Of a DNA stretch of 64,000 nucleotides, positions 33,842 to 43,752 are shown piece after piece. The DNA is from Erythrobacter sp. Its GTDB lineage: Bacteria > Pseudomonadota > Alphaproteobacteria > Sphingomonadales > Sphingomonadaceae. How positions within the stretch are numbered: the first letter of the stretch is position 1; each line of letters starts with the position of its first letter. The translations under genes and the position numbers were made by a program. Where the stretch lies: the NCBI GenBank assembly GCA_002695185.1, contig NZOF01000045.1, positions 1-64,000 of the forward strand, in the 5' to 3' direction. The notes beneath the pieces are model-generated. The model was not told the DNA's origin and did not search any database. It saw only the letters and a list, made by a program, of their open reading frames with translations.

Positions 33842-34969
33842 ATGAGCGAGCGCAAGCAAATCGACAAGATCGAGCCGGGGGGAGGAAGCGCGCGGGTCTA
33901 TCGCGGTCCGCGTTTCCAGCCGCTGCGACGGGCGACCAAGATTCCCGTATGGGGCGATCTGGGCATCAGGCTGGGCCTTGCCCTGTTCCTGATCATGGTC
34001 GTGGTCATGATCCACTGGTGGGATCGTGAAGGGCTGGTCGACAATCTCGACGGGGAAGTCAGCTTCCTCGACGTGATCTATTTCACCATGATTTCGATCA
34101 CCACCACGGGTTTTGGCGATATCGCCCCCATATCCGACCGTGCGCGGCTGGTCGAAGCGGTTATCGTGACGCCGGTCCGCTTTGCCGTGCTGTTCATCTT
34201 CGTGGGCACGGCCTACAACTTCCTCATCAAGCGTAGCTGGGAAAAATTCCGCATGGCCCGCATCCAGGATCAACTCAAAAACCATATCATCGTGCTCGGC
34301 TATGGCATCTCCGGTTCGGAATCGGTGGCCGAGCTGATCGAACGCGGCACCGATCCCAGCACCATCGTGGTGATCGACCCGAGCGAAGAGCGGCTGCATG
34401 CCGCCGAATCCATGGGCTGCAACGTGATGGCGGCCGACGCCACGCGGGACGAGACGTTGAAGGCCGTGCGGATTTCGGAAGCGCAGAACGTGCTGATTTC
34501 CGCCGGGCGCGACGATACCACGATCCTGATCACGCTGACCGTGCGCGCGCTGGCCCCGCAAGTGCCGATCAGCGTGGTGGTGCGGGCAGCCGATAACGAA
34601 TCGCTGGCCCGGCAGGCCGGCGCGAACAACGTCATCAACCCCGTACGCTTCACCGGCCTGTTGCTGGCGGGCAGCGCGAAGGGCGAACATATCGCCGATT
34701 ATCTGGCGGATCTGGCCAGCGTTTCGGGCCGCGTCCAGCTGGTGGAACGCGAGGTGACAGAAGAAGAATGCGGCTGCGCGATCAGCGAATTGCGCACCGG
34801 CGGCAGGGGCCTGCGCGTCTATCGCAACGGCCGCGCGATCGGGTTCTGGGAAGAGGAATGCCAGAACCTGCAGAAGGGCGATATCATCGTGGAGATCGTG
34901 GCCACCCCCAATGGCGAGACCAAGGGCGACGGCCACCGCCGCGACGACGAGCTGCGCCAGGGGGCCTGA
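33842..34969 (+). CDS. Potassium channel with RCK (TrkA-N) domain
   Basis: 375 residues. Two membrane segments (about 43-62 and 105-125) flank a pore loop with the filter TTTGFGD, a K+-type variant. A TrkA-N/RCK domain follows (HIIVLGYGISGSESVAELIE, a Rossmann GxGxxG variant) and a TrkA-C-like end. Expected role: gated K+ flux across the inner membrane, with nucleotide or ion sensing by the RCK domain. Confidence 0.88.
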   Translation: MSERKQIDKIEPGGGSARVYRGPRFQPLRRATKIPVWGDLGIRLGLALFLIMVVVMIHWWDREGLVDNLDGEVSFLDVIYFTMISITTTGFGDIAPISDRARLVEAVIVTPVRFAVLFIFVGTAYNFLIKRSWEKFRMARIQDQLKNHIIVLGYGISGSESVAELIERGTDPSTIVVIDPSEERLHAAESMGCNVMAADATRDETLKAVRISEAQNVLISAGRDDTTILITLTVRALAPQVPISVVVRAADNESLARQAGANNVINPVRFTGLLLAGSAKGEHIADYLADLASVSGRVQLVEREVTEEECGCAISELRTGGRGLRVYRNGRAIGFWEEECQNLQKGDIIVEIVATPNGETKGDGHRRDDELRQGA

Positions 34970-34973
34970 GGCC

Positions 34974-35342
34974 TCATCCCATCCAGAGGAAGACGCCGCC
35001 CATCGCCAGATAGGCAATCAGCCAGAAGCCCCAGTCCGACAGCGCCCGGCGGATGGGTTCCTCGCGGCGCACCGCAGTGATGAAGATTGCTGGACCGATG
35101 AAGGTCAGCGCCAGTCCGCCCGACATCATGAAATAGAGCCACCATTTCATCTGCAGCGTTTCGGTGCCGACCCGCGCAAACATGTGGCCCAGCATGGCGG
35201 CGCTGGCGAACATCAGCAGCGCGGCAACCGCGTGCAGCAGATAGGGTGGCCGCGGGGTCGACCGCTTGCCATAGAATGCGACGCCCAGCAGCGCTGCGAC
35301 GAACCATGCGGCCACAACCGCAATCCAGTTTACCGGTCCCAT
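34974..35342 (-). CDS. DUF1761-like membrane protein
   Basis: 122 residues with four hydrophobic segments, starting MGPVNWIAVVAAWFVAALLG, a pattern common in DUF1761 proteins, and ending AYLAMGGVFLWMG. Convergent with the K+ channel gene and four bases from its end. No catalytic residues are visible; function unknown. Confidence 0.7.
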   Translation of the reverse strand: MGPVNWIAVVAAWFVAALLGVAFYGKRSTPRPPYLLHAVAALLMFASAAMLGHMFARVGTETLQMKWWLYFMMSGGLALTFIGPAIFITAVRREEPIRRALSDWGFWLIAYLAMGGVFLWMG

Positions 35343-35407
35343 GCCGTGCCTTCTAGCCTTGGCGGCGCCATTCGTGTAGGGGCGCGCGCGAATTTACGGA
35401 CATTGCT

Positions 35408-36781
35408 ATGAACACCTCCACCACCTCCATCCCCGACCAGAAGAAGGTCGGCATGGTTTCCCTCGGCTGCCCCAAGGCGCTGGTCGACAGCGAACGCATC
35501 CTCACGCGGCTGCGCGCCGATGGCTATGCGATGAGCCCCGATTACGCTGGCGCCGACGTGGTGCTGGTGAACACCTGCGGCTTCCTCGATAGCGCAAAGG
35601 AAGAAAGCCTGCAGGCGATCGGCGAGGCGATTGCCGAGAATGGCCGCGTGATCGTGACGGGCTGCATGGGCGACGAGGCGGAGGCCATTCGCGCCGCGCA
35701 CCCCAGCGTGCTGGCCGTGACCGGCGCGCATCAATACGAAGCGGTGGTGGAGGCCGTGCATGAACATGCCCCGCCTTCGCAGGGTCCGTTCATCGACCTG
35801 ATCCCGCAGCCCGATATCAAGCTGACGCCGCGGCATTACAGCTATCTCAAGATTTCCGAGGGCTGCAATCACTCCTGCGCTTTCTGCATCATTCCGGATT
35901 TGCGCGGCAAGCTGGCCAGCCGCCGGATCGATGCCGTGCTGCGCGAGGCGGAAAAGCTGGTCGCTGCGGGGACGAAGGAACTGCTGGTCATCAGCCAGGA
36001 CACCAGCGCCTACGGCGTCGACACGCGTCACGAAAGCCGCGAATGGAAGGGCCGCGAAGTGCGCGCGCACATGACCGACCTCGCACGCGAGCTGGGCCAG
36101 CTCGACATCGGCGGCGGTGTGCCGCCCTGGGTGCGGCTGCATTATGTCTATCCCTACCCGCATGTCGATGCGGTGATCCCGCTGATGGCCGAAGGTTTGC
36201 TGACGCCCTATCTCGACATTCCCTTCCAGCACGCCAGCCCCAAGGTACTGCGCGCGATGAAGCGCCCGGCGAACGAGGCCAAGGTGCTCGAACGGCTGAA
36301 GGGCTGGCGCGAGATCTGTCCCGAAATCGCGATCCGCTCCAGCTTCGTCGTCGGCTTCCCGGGCGAGACCGAGGACGATTTCAAATATCTGCTCGACTGG
36401 CTGGAAGAAGCCCAGCTCGACCGCGTGGGTGCCTTCCGCTTCGAACCGGTCGAAGGCGCGCAGGCCAATACGCTGCCCGATCCCGTGCCCGAAGCGATCA
36501 AGGAAGAACGCTACGCCCGGATCATGGAAGTGACCGAGCGGATCAGCGCCGCCAAGCTGCAGGCGCGGATCGGCAAGACCATTCCGGTCATCATCGACGA
36601 GGTCGGCGAACCCGACGAAGACGGCGATATAGGCGCCACCGGCCGCAGCCAGGCCGATGCGCCGGAGATCGACGGTGCCGTCTATCTGCGCAACGTGCCC
36701 GCCACGCTGGCGGCAGGCGATATCGTGTCCGCCCTGGTCGAGGATGCCGACGCCCATGATCTCTTCGCTGCACCGGCCTGA
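35408..36781 (+). CDS. rimO: Ribosomal protein S12 methylthiotransferase RimO
   Basis: 457 residues. The N-terminal domain opens [17 protein letters not shown] with the first cluster cysteine; the radical-SAM motif is [20 protein letters not shown] (CxxxCxxC). A C-terminal TRAM-like region ends the protein. RimO adds a methylthio group to an aspartate of S12. The [12 protein letters not shown] and IPDLRGK wording separates it from MiaB. Confidence 0.95.
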   Translation: MNTSTTSIPDQKKVGMVSLGCPKALVDSERILTRLRADGYAMSPDYAGADVVLVNTCGFLDSAKEESLQAIGEAIAENGRVIVTGCMGDEAEAIRAAHPSVLAVTGAHQYEAVVEAVHEHAPPSQGPFIDLIPQPDIKLTPRHYSYLKISEGCNHSCAFCIIPDLRGKLASRRIDAVLREAEKLVAAGTKELLVISQDTSAYGVDTRHESREWKGREVRAHMTDLARELGQLDIGGGVPPWVRLHYVYPYPHVDAVIPLMAEGLLTPYLDIPFQHASPKVLRAMKRPANEAKVLERLKGWREICPEIAIRSSFVVGFPGETEDDFKYLLDWLEEAQLDRVGAFRFEPVEGAQANTLPDPVPEAIKEERYARIMEVTERISAAKLQARIGKTIPVIIDEVGEPDEDGDIGATGRSQADAPEIDGAVYLRNVPATLAAGDIVSALVEDADAHDLFAAPA

Positions 36782-37039
36782 GACTTTGACGTATCCGACA
36801 CTGCCCTGCTCTTCTCCGGAGCCCGCGAATTGCGCCCCGCCCGTTCATTTCACACCCGAAGGCATTGCAATTTCTGATAATTCCCGCTTTGCATGGTGCA
36901 ATGACGCGCACGAACTTTCCCCTAGGTCACTTGCTACCCAGTCCTTAACTACTCATTCGCGCGGTTTACCTGGGGTCGGAGATGAATCGGTAATTTCGTA
37001 GAAAGAATATTAAGCATAGTCGCTTCATAGGGATGCGCG

Positions 37040-39382
37040 ATGACGACCGTCCGCTCTTTGGACCGCATAACCCGGATACTGCGCCGACCGATGTCGCGCC
37101 TCCCCGCAGGGGCTGCGCAGCGCGTGAAGGATTTGCTGGTAAGCGCGCTGATCGCTTTCGTCCTATTCGTCGGGACCATGCTCAGCCCGATCGACCAGCT
37201 TAGCTGGGTTCTCCAATCCCGCCTGGCGACGCATGAACCGTCGGGCGATATCGTCTTCGTCAGCACGGACAGCGACATAACCCACAGCGCCCAGCCGGAG
37301 GGCCGGACCGAGCTCGCCGCAGCCCTTCGCGCGCTAGCTGATCAGGATGTAGCGCGGGTCTACATCGACCTCGCTTTCCCCACCCGCTCAACAAATCAGG
37401 CTGACAGGGATCTGGCCGAGGCGATCGCCACACTTGGTCCACGGGTCATTCTTGTCGACCAGCTCGAACGCAAAGTCACCTCCGGTGATCGAGCCATTCG
37501 AACCATCCACACTATCGCTGGAGACGCGCGTAGAGTCGTTTCGCGGGATACCACCAATTGGATGGGTTACACGTGGACCCGTGATTTCACACATGAGATC
37601 GAGGGCGAACGCCTTCCCTCACTCGCAGCATCTCTCGCCGGCATCGAAGATCTCCGCAACGGGGACTTCCGGATCGATTACGCCCTGGATTCCCAAGACA
37701 TCACCCATCTTGAGATGGCGGATTTTCTAGCCGGAGGAATTAGCGTGCGACTGGCCGGCCGGATCGTGGTGATCGGTAGGGAGGCCCGAATTGCTCAAAT
37801 ACAAACACGAGCGCCGGGTAATTTCGTGGTGCCGGAAAGTTATCCGGACATCTACGGAGCTGAAACGCTTAAGGCCGGAACGATCAAGTTTATAGGCGGC
37901 TTTCAGGCTCTGACTTTTTATTTCCTCCTGACACTCTTCGTACTGCTCCTGGTGCGCTCGAGCAATCAGCGACGAGTGGCTTATGCCCTACTTGCCATTT
38001 CGCTACCGGTCGTCCTTTACCTCGGCAACGTTCGGGGCATTAGAGCCGAGCTTTCCTATCCCGCCGCACTATTAATTTTATACGTTTTGTTGCGTTCACG
38101 ATCTCGCTGGAAAGACCGGCTGGCCCTCGTAGATGATGAAACAGGCTTGCCTAAACTACGTGCCCTCGAATTGGAACTTGCGCAGGATATTCATGCAAGA
38201 GGGCATATCGTCGTGGCGCGCATTCACGGTTACGAGCATGTTTTCAAAACGCTACCTCGGGTGGATCGCGCGAAATACACTCTCAAGCTTGTCGAACGTC
38301 TGCGCACGACCAACACCGACCGAGTACTTTATTCGGAAGGGCACCACATCGCTTGGCATTCAGGCGAGGACGATGAGGAGCAGCTAGCAGACCATCTCGA
38401 CGGCCTTAGAGCAATGTTCGCTGCGCCAATTTATGTTTCGGGTTCCTCGATCGACGTTGGGATAAGCTTTGGTGTCGCCAAGCTTGATGGGGATCCTGCA
38501 GCCAGGCTGGCTGCGGCAGTTGCCGCCGCAGAAGAAAGCTCCGAAGCGCTTCAGCCAATCAAAATTGCAGAAAGCAATTCACGTTTTGACGAGTTGTGGG
38601 ATCTCTCATTGCGAGCTCGAATCGACGAAGCGATGGAAGCGGGAGAGATTTTTTGCGTCTACCAGCCTAAGATAGATACAAGAAGCGGCACCATGACCGG
38701 GGTGGAAGCGCTGGTGCGCTGGAAGGACCCCGTGCGTGGCTTCATTCCCCCGATGAACTTCATCGCACAATGCGAAAAAGCCGGACGAATGGAAGCTCTC
38801 ACTGAATTCGTTTTCCGCACGGCGTGTGCCGCGGGTCGCCTGCTGCATTTCCGTGGACGTTCGCTCACCGTTTCGATCAATGTTTCGGCAACTTTGCTCT
38901 CGGACATGAAAGTGGTGAGCCTGATGAGAAATGCCTTGCATTCCACCGGGTTTGACCCCCGCTTCCTTGTTCTGGAAGTTACCGAGACGTCACGCATCGG
39001 AGATCTTCAAACTGCGGAACTCGTACTGAATGAGCTGAAATCGATGGGTGCGCGGATATCGATCGACGATTTTGGAGTGGGTGAGACCAACTTCGAAACC
39101 TTTTTCGCACTTCCGTTCGATGAGGTGAAGATTGATCGATTGTTTGTCGCCAACATGGTGAAGAGCGAAAAAGCAAAAGCCATCGTCAGCAGCATCGTGA
39201 AGATGGGAAAAGAGGCCCGAATCGGTGTTGTCGCTGAGGGCGCCGAAGATACAGAAACTGTCAAAATGCTCACCGAAATGGGCTGCACTCATGTCCAAGG
39301 CTATATTTTAGCATACCCTATGATCCTTGAAAAGATAATGGAATTCAGCGGCTTAGAAGAAAGCAGCGCCGCCAAGGCATAA
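37040..39382 (+). CDS. CHASE2-degenerate GGDEF-EAL membrane regulator (c-di-GMP phosphodiesterase type)
   Basis: 780 residues. After a first membrane segment (about 33-48) comes a periplasmic CHASE2-like sensor (60-270), then two or three membrane segments (287-350). The GGDEF domain (362-500) is degenerate: the signature is replaced by HSGEDDEEQ, so no cyclase activity is expected. The EAL domain keeps GVEALVRW (EAL at 556-558), the DDFGVGETNF loop near 676 and a late QGY, so it should hydrolyse c-di-GMP. It is followed by a terminator with an unusual micro-ORF. Confidence 0.88.
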   Translation: MTTVRSLDRITRILRRPMSRLPAGAAQRVKDLLVSALIAFVLFVGTMLSPIDQLSWVLQSRLATHEPSGDIVFVSTDSDITHSAQPEGRTELAAALRALADQDVARVYIDLAFPTRSTNQADRDLAEAIATLGPRVILVDQLERKVTSGDRAIRTIHTIAGDARRVVSRDTTNWMGYTWTRDFTHEIEGERLPSLAASLAGIEDLRNGDFRIDYALDSQDITHLEMADFLAGGISVRLAGRIVVIGREARIAQIQTRAPGNFVVPESYPDIYGAETLKAGTIKFIGGFQALTFYFLLTLFVLLLVRSSNQRRVAYALLAISLPVVLYLGNVRGIRAELSYPAALLILYVLLRSRSRWKDRLALVDDETGLPKLRALELELAQDIHARGHIVVARIHGYEHVFKTLPRVDRAKYTLKLVERLRTTNTDRVLYSEGHHIAWHSGEDDEEQLADHLDGLRAMFAAPIYVSGSSIDVGISFGVAKLDGDPAARLAAAVAAAEESSEALQPIKIAESNSRFDELWDLSLRARIDEAMEAGEIFCVYQPKIDTRSGTMTGVEALVRWKDPVRGFIPPMNFIAQCEKAGRMEALTEFVFRTACAAGRLLHFRGRSLTVSINVSATLLSDMKVVSLMRNALHSTGFDPRFLVLEVTETSRIGDLQTAELVLNELKSMGARISIDDFGVGETNFETFFALPFDEVKIDRLFVANMVKSEKAKAIVSSIVKMGKEARIGVVAEGAEDTETVKMLTEMGCTHVQGYILAYPMILEKIMEFSGLEESSAAKA

Positions 39383-39413
39383 ATTCCACTTTACAAACAA
39401 GTTAGTTTAAAAG

Positions 39414-39449
39414 AAAACCTCCTAGTGTTTACCACTAAGGAGGTTTTTT
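39414..39449 (+). terminator. Intrinsic terminator after the EAL gene, burying a Shine-Dalgarno sequence
   Basis: AAAACCTCCTAGTG (39414-39427) pairs with CACTAAGGAGGTTTT (39433-39447) with one bulged A and loop TTTAC, then Ts. The 3' arm contains a perfect AGGAGG six bases before an ATG. Its A-rich 5' side also makes it able to act on the minus strand. Confidence 0.8.
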
Positions 39450-39485
39450 ATGTTTGACTTTTGGGGCTGGTTGATGGGCAAATAA
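39450..39485 (+). CDS. Eleven-residue micro-ORF MFDFWGWLMGK
   Basis: ATG 39450 to TAA 39485, spaced six T from a perfect AGGAGG (39438-39443). The peptide is strikingly aromatic, with two Trp and two Phe. The Shine-Dalgarno sequence is inside a terminator stem, so translation would need the hairpin to open. A second terminator follows at once, making a stand-alone tiny transcript possible. Whether it is translated is unknown; it could be a leader or a membrane-active micropeptide. Confidence 0.4.
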   Translation: MFDFWGWLMGK

Positions 39486-39509
39486 GCCCATATTATACAG
39501 CAATACTTG

Positions 39510-39537
39510 AAAGGGCCTCTTTATTAGGGGCCCTTTT
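39510..39537 (+). terminator. Second intrinsic terminator
   Basis: AAAGGGCCTCT (39510-39520) pairs with AGGGGCCCTTT (39526-39536), one G-T pair, five-base loop, then T. It closes the micro-ORF region. The rest of the spacer to 39597 is AT-rich and probably carries the promoter of the next gene. Confidence 0.8.
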
Positions 39538-39597
39538 CGTGCAAAACTTATTTTTTTACTTTCCGAAACGTAATTGGCTCAGTAGCGTTGAGCCTTA

Positions 39598-40395
39598 ATG
39601 ACCATAACTATCGAAACGAGTTTTTCGTTCTCACTGCCCAGCATTACGGATGTACTGCTTCAGTTCGAAGCGGCACATATTCCCGAGCAGCGCATCCTTA
39701 CGTGCAACACTGATCTCTCTCCGTCGGAACATTGCGCACGTGTCCCAGCGCAGGACGATATAGGCGAGCGTATCTGGATAAGGGCTGAAGGGGAGTTTTC
39801 CGCTTCTTATCGGGCCGAAGTTCAGATCGAGCGACAGCTTACCGATCTCGCCGCTCTGGAAAAGCTTGCCCCGCACGACATGCCGGGAGAAGCGGTCCAG
39901 TATCTCTTCGACAGCCGTTATTGCGCGGCCGACAGTCTGCAGACGTTCGTACAGGAGGAGTTTTCGGACACCCAAGGCGGCGCACGGATTGCTGCAATCC
40001 GGGACTGGATAGCGCGAAAGTTCACATATACATCGGGCGTTTCCGGCCCGCAGACCACCGCGCTCGACAGCTTTGTGGCCCGGCAGGGCATCTGCCGGGA
40101 TTATGCCCACGTCATGATCGCATTGGCTCGGGCGAGCGCCATACCGGCCCGCTATGTTGCGTGCTACGCACCAGGGGTAAGCCCGCCCGACTTCCATGCC
40201 ATTGCAGAAGTCTTCCTGAGTGACCCCGAAACCGATAGTGGTGGAACGTGGCAGATGGTGGATGCTACCGGAATGGCCGACCCCGCGCAGACCGTGAAAA
40301 TCGGCGTGGGGCGCGATGCTGCCGACGTAAGTTTCCTCACTAGCTTCGGAATGACCGATTTCGGGGACAAGCAGGTAACCGTGACGTCAGACTAG
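39598..40395 (+). CDS. Transglutaminase-like cysteine protease family protein
   Basis: 265 residues. The transglutaminase-like core has Cys in ARQGICRDYAHVMIALARA, His in PPDFHAIAEVF and Asp in MVDATGMADP, giving a complete Cys-His-Asp triad. The N-terminal 120 residues form a beta-rich domain usual in this family. No signal peptide is evident, so it is probably cytoplasmic. Its substrate is not shown by the sequence. It precedes the Entner-Doudoroff operon by about 100 bp. Confidence 0.85.
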   Translation: MTITIETSFSFSLPSITDVLLQFEAAHIPEQRILTCNTDLSPSEHCARVPAQDDIGERIWIRAEGEFSASYRAEVQIERQLTDLAALEKLAPHDMPGEAVQYLFDSRYCAADSLQTFVQEEFSDTQGGARIAAIRDWIARKFTYTSGVSGPQTTALDSFVARQGICRDYAHVMIALARASAIPARYVACYAPGVSPPDFHAIAEVFLSDPETDSGGTWQMVDATGMADPAQTVKIGVGRDAADVSFLTSFGMTDFGDKQVTVTSD

Positions 40396-40477
40396 CACCA
40401 TACTTGATAAGAATAGGAATGCGGCCCTCTGGCGCTCCCCGGGTGGCGCTGATACTCGACACTCTATGGGAGGAAAG

Positions 40478-40507
40478 ATGCCGATGGACGGTACATGCCC
40501 GAAATGA
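40478..40507 (+). CDS. Nine-codon leader ORF (MPMDGTCPK) overlapping the zwf start
   Basis: ATG 40478 follows GGGAGGAAAG, the only strong ribosome site before zwf. Its TGA (40505-40507) overlaps an in-frame zwf ATG at 40504 as ATGA, the usual sign of translational coupling. If used, zwf would begin at 40504 rather than 40495. Existence of the peptide is inferred from these signals. Confidence 0.4.
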   Translation: MPMDGTCPK

Positions 40508-41943
40508 AATTCGAAGCCGACCGCCTGCTCCTGTTTGGAGCAACCGGCGATCTGTCGCAGCGCATGTTGCTGCCTTCTCTTTGCGCGCTTCATGCAGATG
40601 GGTTGATTGGCAACGATCTGCGAATAGTGGCGACTGCCCGGTCCGAAATGAGCACCCGCGAATTCCGCGATTTCGCGCGCGAGGCGTTGGAGAAGTATCT
40701 TCCCAAGAACCGCCGCGGGCCGATGGCCGATTTTCTCAACCAGATCAGCTACGTTCCTGTAGATGCGACAACACCGGAAGGTTATGACGAGCTCGCGAAG
40801 GAAGTGGGGGACTATCACGGCCTCGCGATCTTCTTGTCTACTGCGCCCAGCCTTTTCGAGCCCACGATTTCCGGGCTCAAACGTGTCGGCCTGACCAAAG
40901 GCAACGCACGCATAGCGCTGGAGAAGCCGCTCGGCACGGATCTGGAAAGCAGTCGTGAAATCAACGACGCAGTAGCGCAAGCCTTCACCGAAGACCGCAT
41001 TTTCCGCATCGATCATTATCTGGGCAAGGAGACGGTTCAGAACTTGTTGGCGCTGCGTTTTGCCAACATACTGCTGGAGCCGGTGTGGAATTCCAATTAC
41101 ATCGAGCATGTCCAGATTACCGTTGCAGAGACAGTCGGGCTGGAATCGCGGGTCGCCTATTATGACGACAGCGGCGCGCTGCGGGACATGGTCCAGAATC
41201 ACATGCTGCAGCTTCTCGCTTTGGTGGCGATGGAACCCCCAACCAGCTTCGATGCCACGGCCGTACGTGATGAAAAGGTCAAGGTTCTGCGTGCCTTGCG
41301 CCCGGCCAAGCCGGAGGAAGTGGTAACCGGGCAGTATCGGGCCGGAGCGGTCGATGGCAAAGCCGTGCCCGGTTACGATGAGGAGCTGGGCAAGGAAAGC
41401 GACACCGAAACTTATGTCGCCCTGAAAGCCCATGTCGACAACTGGCGCTGGCGCGGTGTTCCCTTCTACCTTCGCCATGGCAAACGCATGCCGGAGCGTG
41501 TGACCGAAATCGTTATCCAGTTTCGCTGTATTCCGCATTCGATTTTTGAAGGGCGAGGAGCGAAGACCGAACCCAACCGGTTGGTGATCGAGATCCAGCC
41601 CAAGGAAAACATCCAGCTTACCATGATGGCCAAGGTCCCGGGCCTCGGAAGCGAAGGCTTGCGCCTGCGTCCGGTTCCGCTGGACATTGCCATGCCCGAT
41701 GCTTTTTCCGACGTGGTACGACGGATCGCTTACGAGCGATTACTGCTCGACCTTATTCATGGCGACCAGACACTTTTCGTCCGCCGAGACGAGGTGGAGG
41801 CCCAGTGGGACTTCATCGATCATATTCGCAATCTGTGGGCGGAAAACGACATTCAGCCCAAAATCTATGCCGCAGGAACATGGGGGCCCAGCGCTGCCGT
41901 GGCGCTTGCCGAACGCGACGGGGTAACCTGGCACGATGACTAA
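40495..41943 (+). CDS. zwf: Glucose-6-phosphate 1-dehydrogenase
   Basis: About 482 residues, normal length. The nucleotide-binding start is LLLFGATGDLSQRMLLPSL and the substrate-binding active site is RIDHYLGKETVQNLLALRFAN, with the catalytic His. It oxidises glucose 6-phosphate to 6-phosphogluconolactone and feeds the Entner-Doudoroff pathway encoded by the next genes. Starts at 40495 and 40504 are both possible; the second is favoured by coupling to the short leader ORF. Overlaps edd by eight bases. Confidence 0.96.
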   Translation: MPEMKFEADRLLLFGATGDLSQRMLLPSLCALHADGLIGNDLRIVATARSEMSTREFRDFAREALEKYLPKNRRGPMADFLNQISYVPVDATTPEGYDELAKEVGDYHGLAIFLSTAPSLFEPTISGLKRVGLTKGNARIALEKPLGTDLESSREINDAVAQAFTEDRIFRIDHYLGKETVQNLLALRFANILLEPVWNSNYIEHVQITVAETVGLESRVAYYDDSGALRDMVQNHMLQLLALVAMEPPTSFDATAVRDEKVKVLRALRPAKPEEVVTGQYRAGAVDGKAVPGYDEELGKESDTETYVALKAHVDNWRWRGVPFYLRHGKRMPERVTEIVIQFRCIPHSIFEGRGAKTEPNRLVIEIQPKENIQLTMMAKVPGLGSEGLRLRPVPLDIAMPDAFSDVVRRIAYERLLLDLIHGDQTLFVRRDEVEAQWDFIDHIRNLWAENDIQPKIYAAGTWGPSAAVALAERDGVTWHDD

Positions 41944-43750
41944 ACCGCTCAACGATACGATCCGCCGCGTAACCGAGCGCGTGATCGAGAACTCGAAAGC
42001 CAGCCGTTCCGCCTATCTGGACTTGATGGATCGCGAAGGCGAACGCCAGGTCAACCGCGGCACGATGTCCTGCTCCAACCTTGCCCATGCCTATGCCGGT
42101 GCGGAGGATGATCAGAAAGCCATTATGGCCGCACGCGGCCCCAACTTAGGCATTGTCACCGCCTATAACGATATGCTGTCGGCGCATCAGCCCTATCATC
42201 GTTATCCCGAACGGATGAAGATCTGGGCCCGCGAGGTGGGTGCCACCGTTCAGGTCGCTGGCGGCACACCGGCCATGTGCGACGGCGTGACGCAGGGCGA
42301 AGACGGCATGGAGTTGTCGCTCTTCAGCCGGGACACCATCGCGCTTTCCACCGTGGTGGCGCTGAGCCACGCCATGTATGATGGCGTTGCGCTGCTCGGT
42401 ATCTGCGACAAGATCGTGCCCGGCCTTCTGATGGGTGCACTTCGCTTCGGCCACCTGCCTGCGATCTTCGTCCCTTCGGGGCCGATGGGCACGGGCATCT
42501 CCAACAAGGAAAAGCAGCGCACCCGGCAGCTTTATGCGGAAGGCAAAGTCGGTCGCGAAGAATTGCTGGCGAGCGAGATGGGCAGCTATCATTCCCCCGG
42601 AACCTGCACCTTCTACGGCACGGCGAATTCCAATCAGATGATGATGGAAATGATGGGCCTTCACGTACCAGGTGCGGCCTTCGTACCGCCAGGCGCCAAG
42701 CTGCGGCAGGAGGTCAGCCGTGCCGCCACCCATCGCCTTGCAGCCATGCGCAAGGGCGGCGACGATTTCCGTCCGCTCGCCCGAGTGGTGGATGAAAAGG
42801 CGATAATCAACGCCGCGATCGGCTTGCTTGCTACTGGCGGCTCGACCAATCATGCTATCCATATTCCAGCGATGGCCCGGGCAGCTGGCATCAAGTTCGA
42901 CTGGACCGACCTGGCGGAACTGTCGCGGGCAGTACCTCTGGTTGCGCGGGTCTATCCAAACGGATCGGGCGACGTGAACCATTTCCACGATGCCGGGGGC
43001 ATGGGATATGTCATCGGAACCCTGCTCGACGAAGGGCTGGCGCATGGCGATATCCTGACTGTCTGGAATGGCGGCTTCGAAGCCTACGGCCGTGAGCCCG
43101 GGATGGACGGCGATGCGCTGACATGGCGCGATCCCGGTCCCAGCGGCGACACGGAAATGCTTAGACCGGCATCGGATCCCTTCCAGAGCGACGGCGGCAT
43201 GCGCCTTGTCGAAGGCAATCTTGGTAGAGCCTGCTTCAAATCGTCCGCTGTCGAACGCGAGCGCTGGACGATTGAGGCACCCTGCCGGGTTTTCCAGGAT
43301 CAGCGCAGCGTGAACGAGGCCTTCAAGAAAGGTGAACTCGACCGCGATGTGGTGGTGGTGGTCCGCTATCAGGGACCGCGCGCTAATGGCATGCCGGAAC
43401 TGCACAAGCTGACGCCAGCGCTGGGCGTCCTTCAGGATCGGGGGTACCGCGTAGCACTTGTTACCGACGGCCGTATGTCCGGAGCTAGCGGCAAGGTGCC
43501 GTCTGCGATCCACTGTACACCCGAAGCATTGGGGGGCGGTCCGCTTTCCAAACTGCGCGATGGCGATATCGTCAGAGTGTGCGCGGAGACCGGAACTCTG
43601 TCGACCACCGCTGACCTGGATACGCGGGAACCGGCCGAGGAGCCTCAGGCCGATAGCGGTATGGGCCGCGAATTTTTTGCCATGTTCCGCCACAACGCCG
43701 ATGGCGCGGAACAGGGCGCATCATCGATGCTGGCAATGGCAGGACTGTAA
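41936..43750 (+). CDS. edd: 6-phosphogluconate dehydratase
   Basis: 604 residues of the IlvD/Edd family. Family blocks include [20 protein letters not shown], [20 protein letters not shown] (a cluster cysteine), [40 protein letters not shown] (another cluster cysteine) and the C-terminal [17 protein letters not shown]. It converts 6-phosphogluconate to KDPG. It overlaps zwf and lies two bases before glk. Confidence 0.96.
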   Translation: MTKPLNDTIRRVTERVIENSKASRSAYLDLMDREGERQVNRGTMSCSNLAHAYAGAEDDQKAIMAARGPNLGIVTAYNDMLSAHQPYHRYPERMKIWAREVGATVQVAGGTPAMCDGVTQGEDGMELSLFSRDTIALSTVVALSHAMYDGVALLGICDKIVPGLLMGALRFGHLPAIFVPSGPMGTGISNKEKQRTRQLYAEGKVGREELLASEMGSYHSPGTCTFYGTANSNQMMMEMMGLHVPGAAFVPPGAKLRQEVSRAATHRLAAMRKGGDDFRPLARVVDEKAIINAAIGLLATGGSTNHAIHIPAMARAAGIKFDWTDLAELSRAVPLVARVYPNGSGDVNHFHDAGGMGYVIGTLLDEGLAHGDILTVWNGGFEAYGREPGMDGDALTWRDPGPSGDTEMLRPASDPFQSDGGMRLVEGNLGRACFKSSAVERERWTIEAPCRVFQDQRSVNEAFKKGELDRDVVVVVRYQGPRANGMPELHKLTPALGVLQDRGYRVALVTDGRMSGASGKVPSAIHCTPEALGGGPLSKLRDGDIVRVCAETGTLSTTADLDTREPAEEPQADSGMGREFFAMFRHNADGAEQGASSMLAMAGL

Positions 43751-43752
43751 GA

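Noticed and set aside
35330..36757. 475-residue minus-strand frame
   Set aside because: Antisense of rimO.
42146..43693. 515-residue minus-strand frame
   Set aside because: Antisense of edd, a high-GC artefact with no domain.
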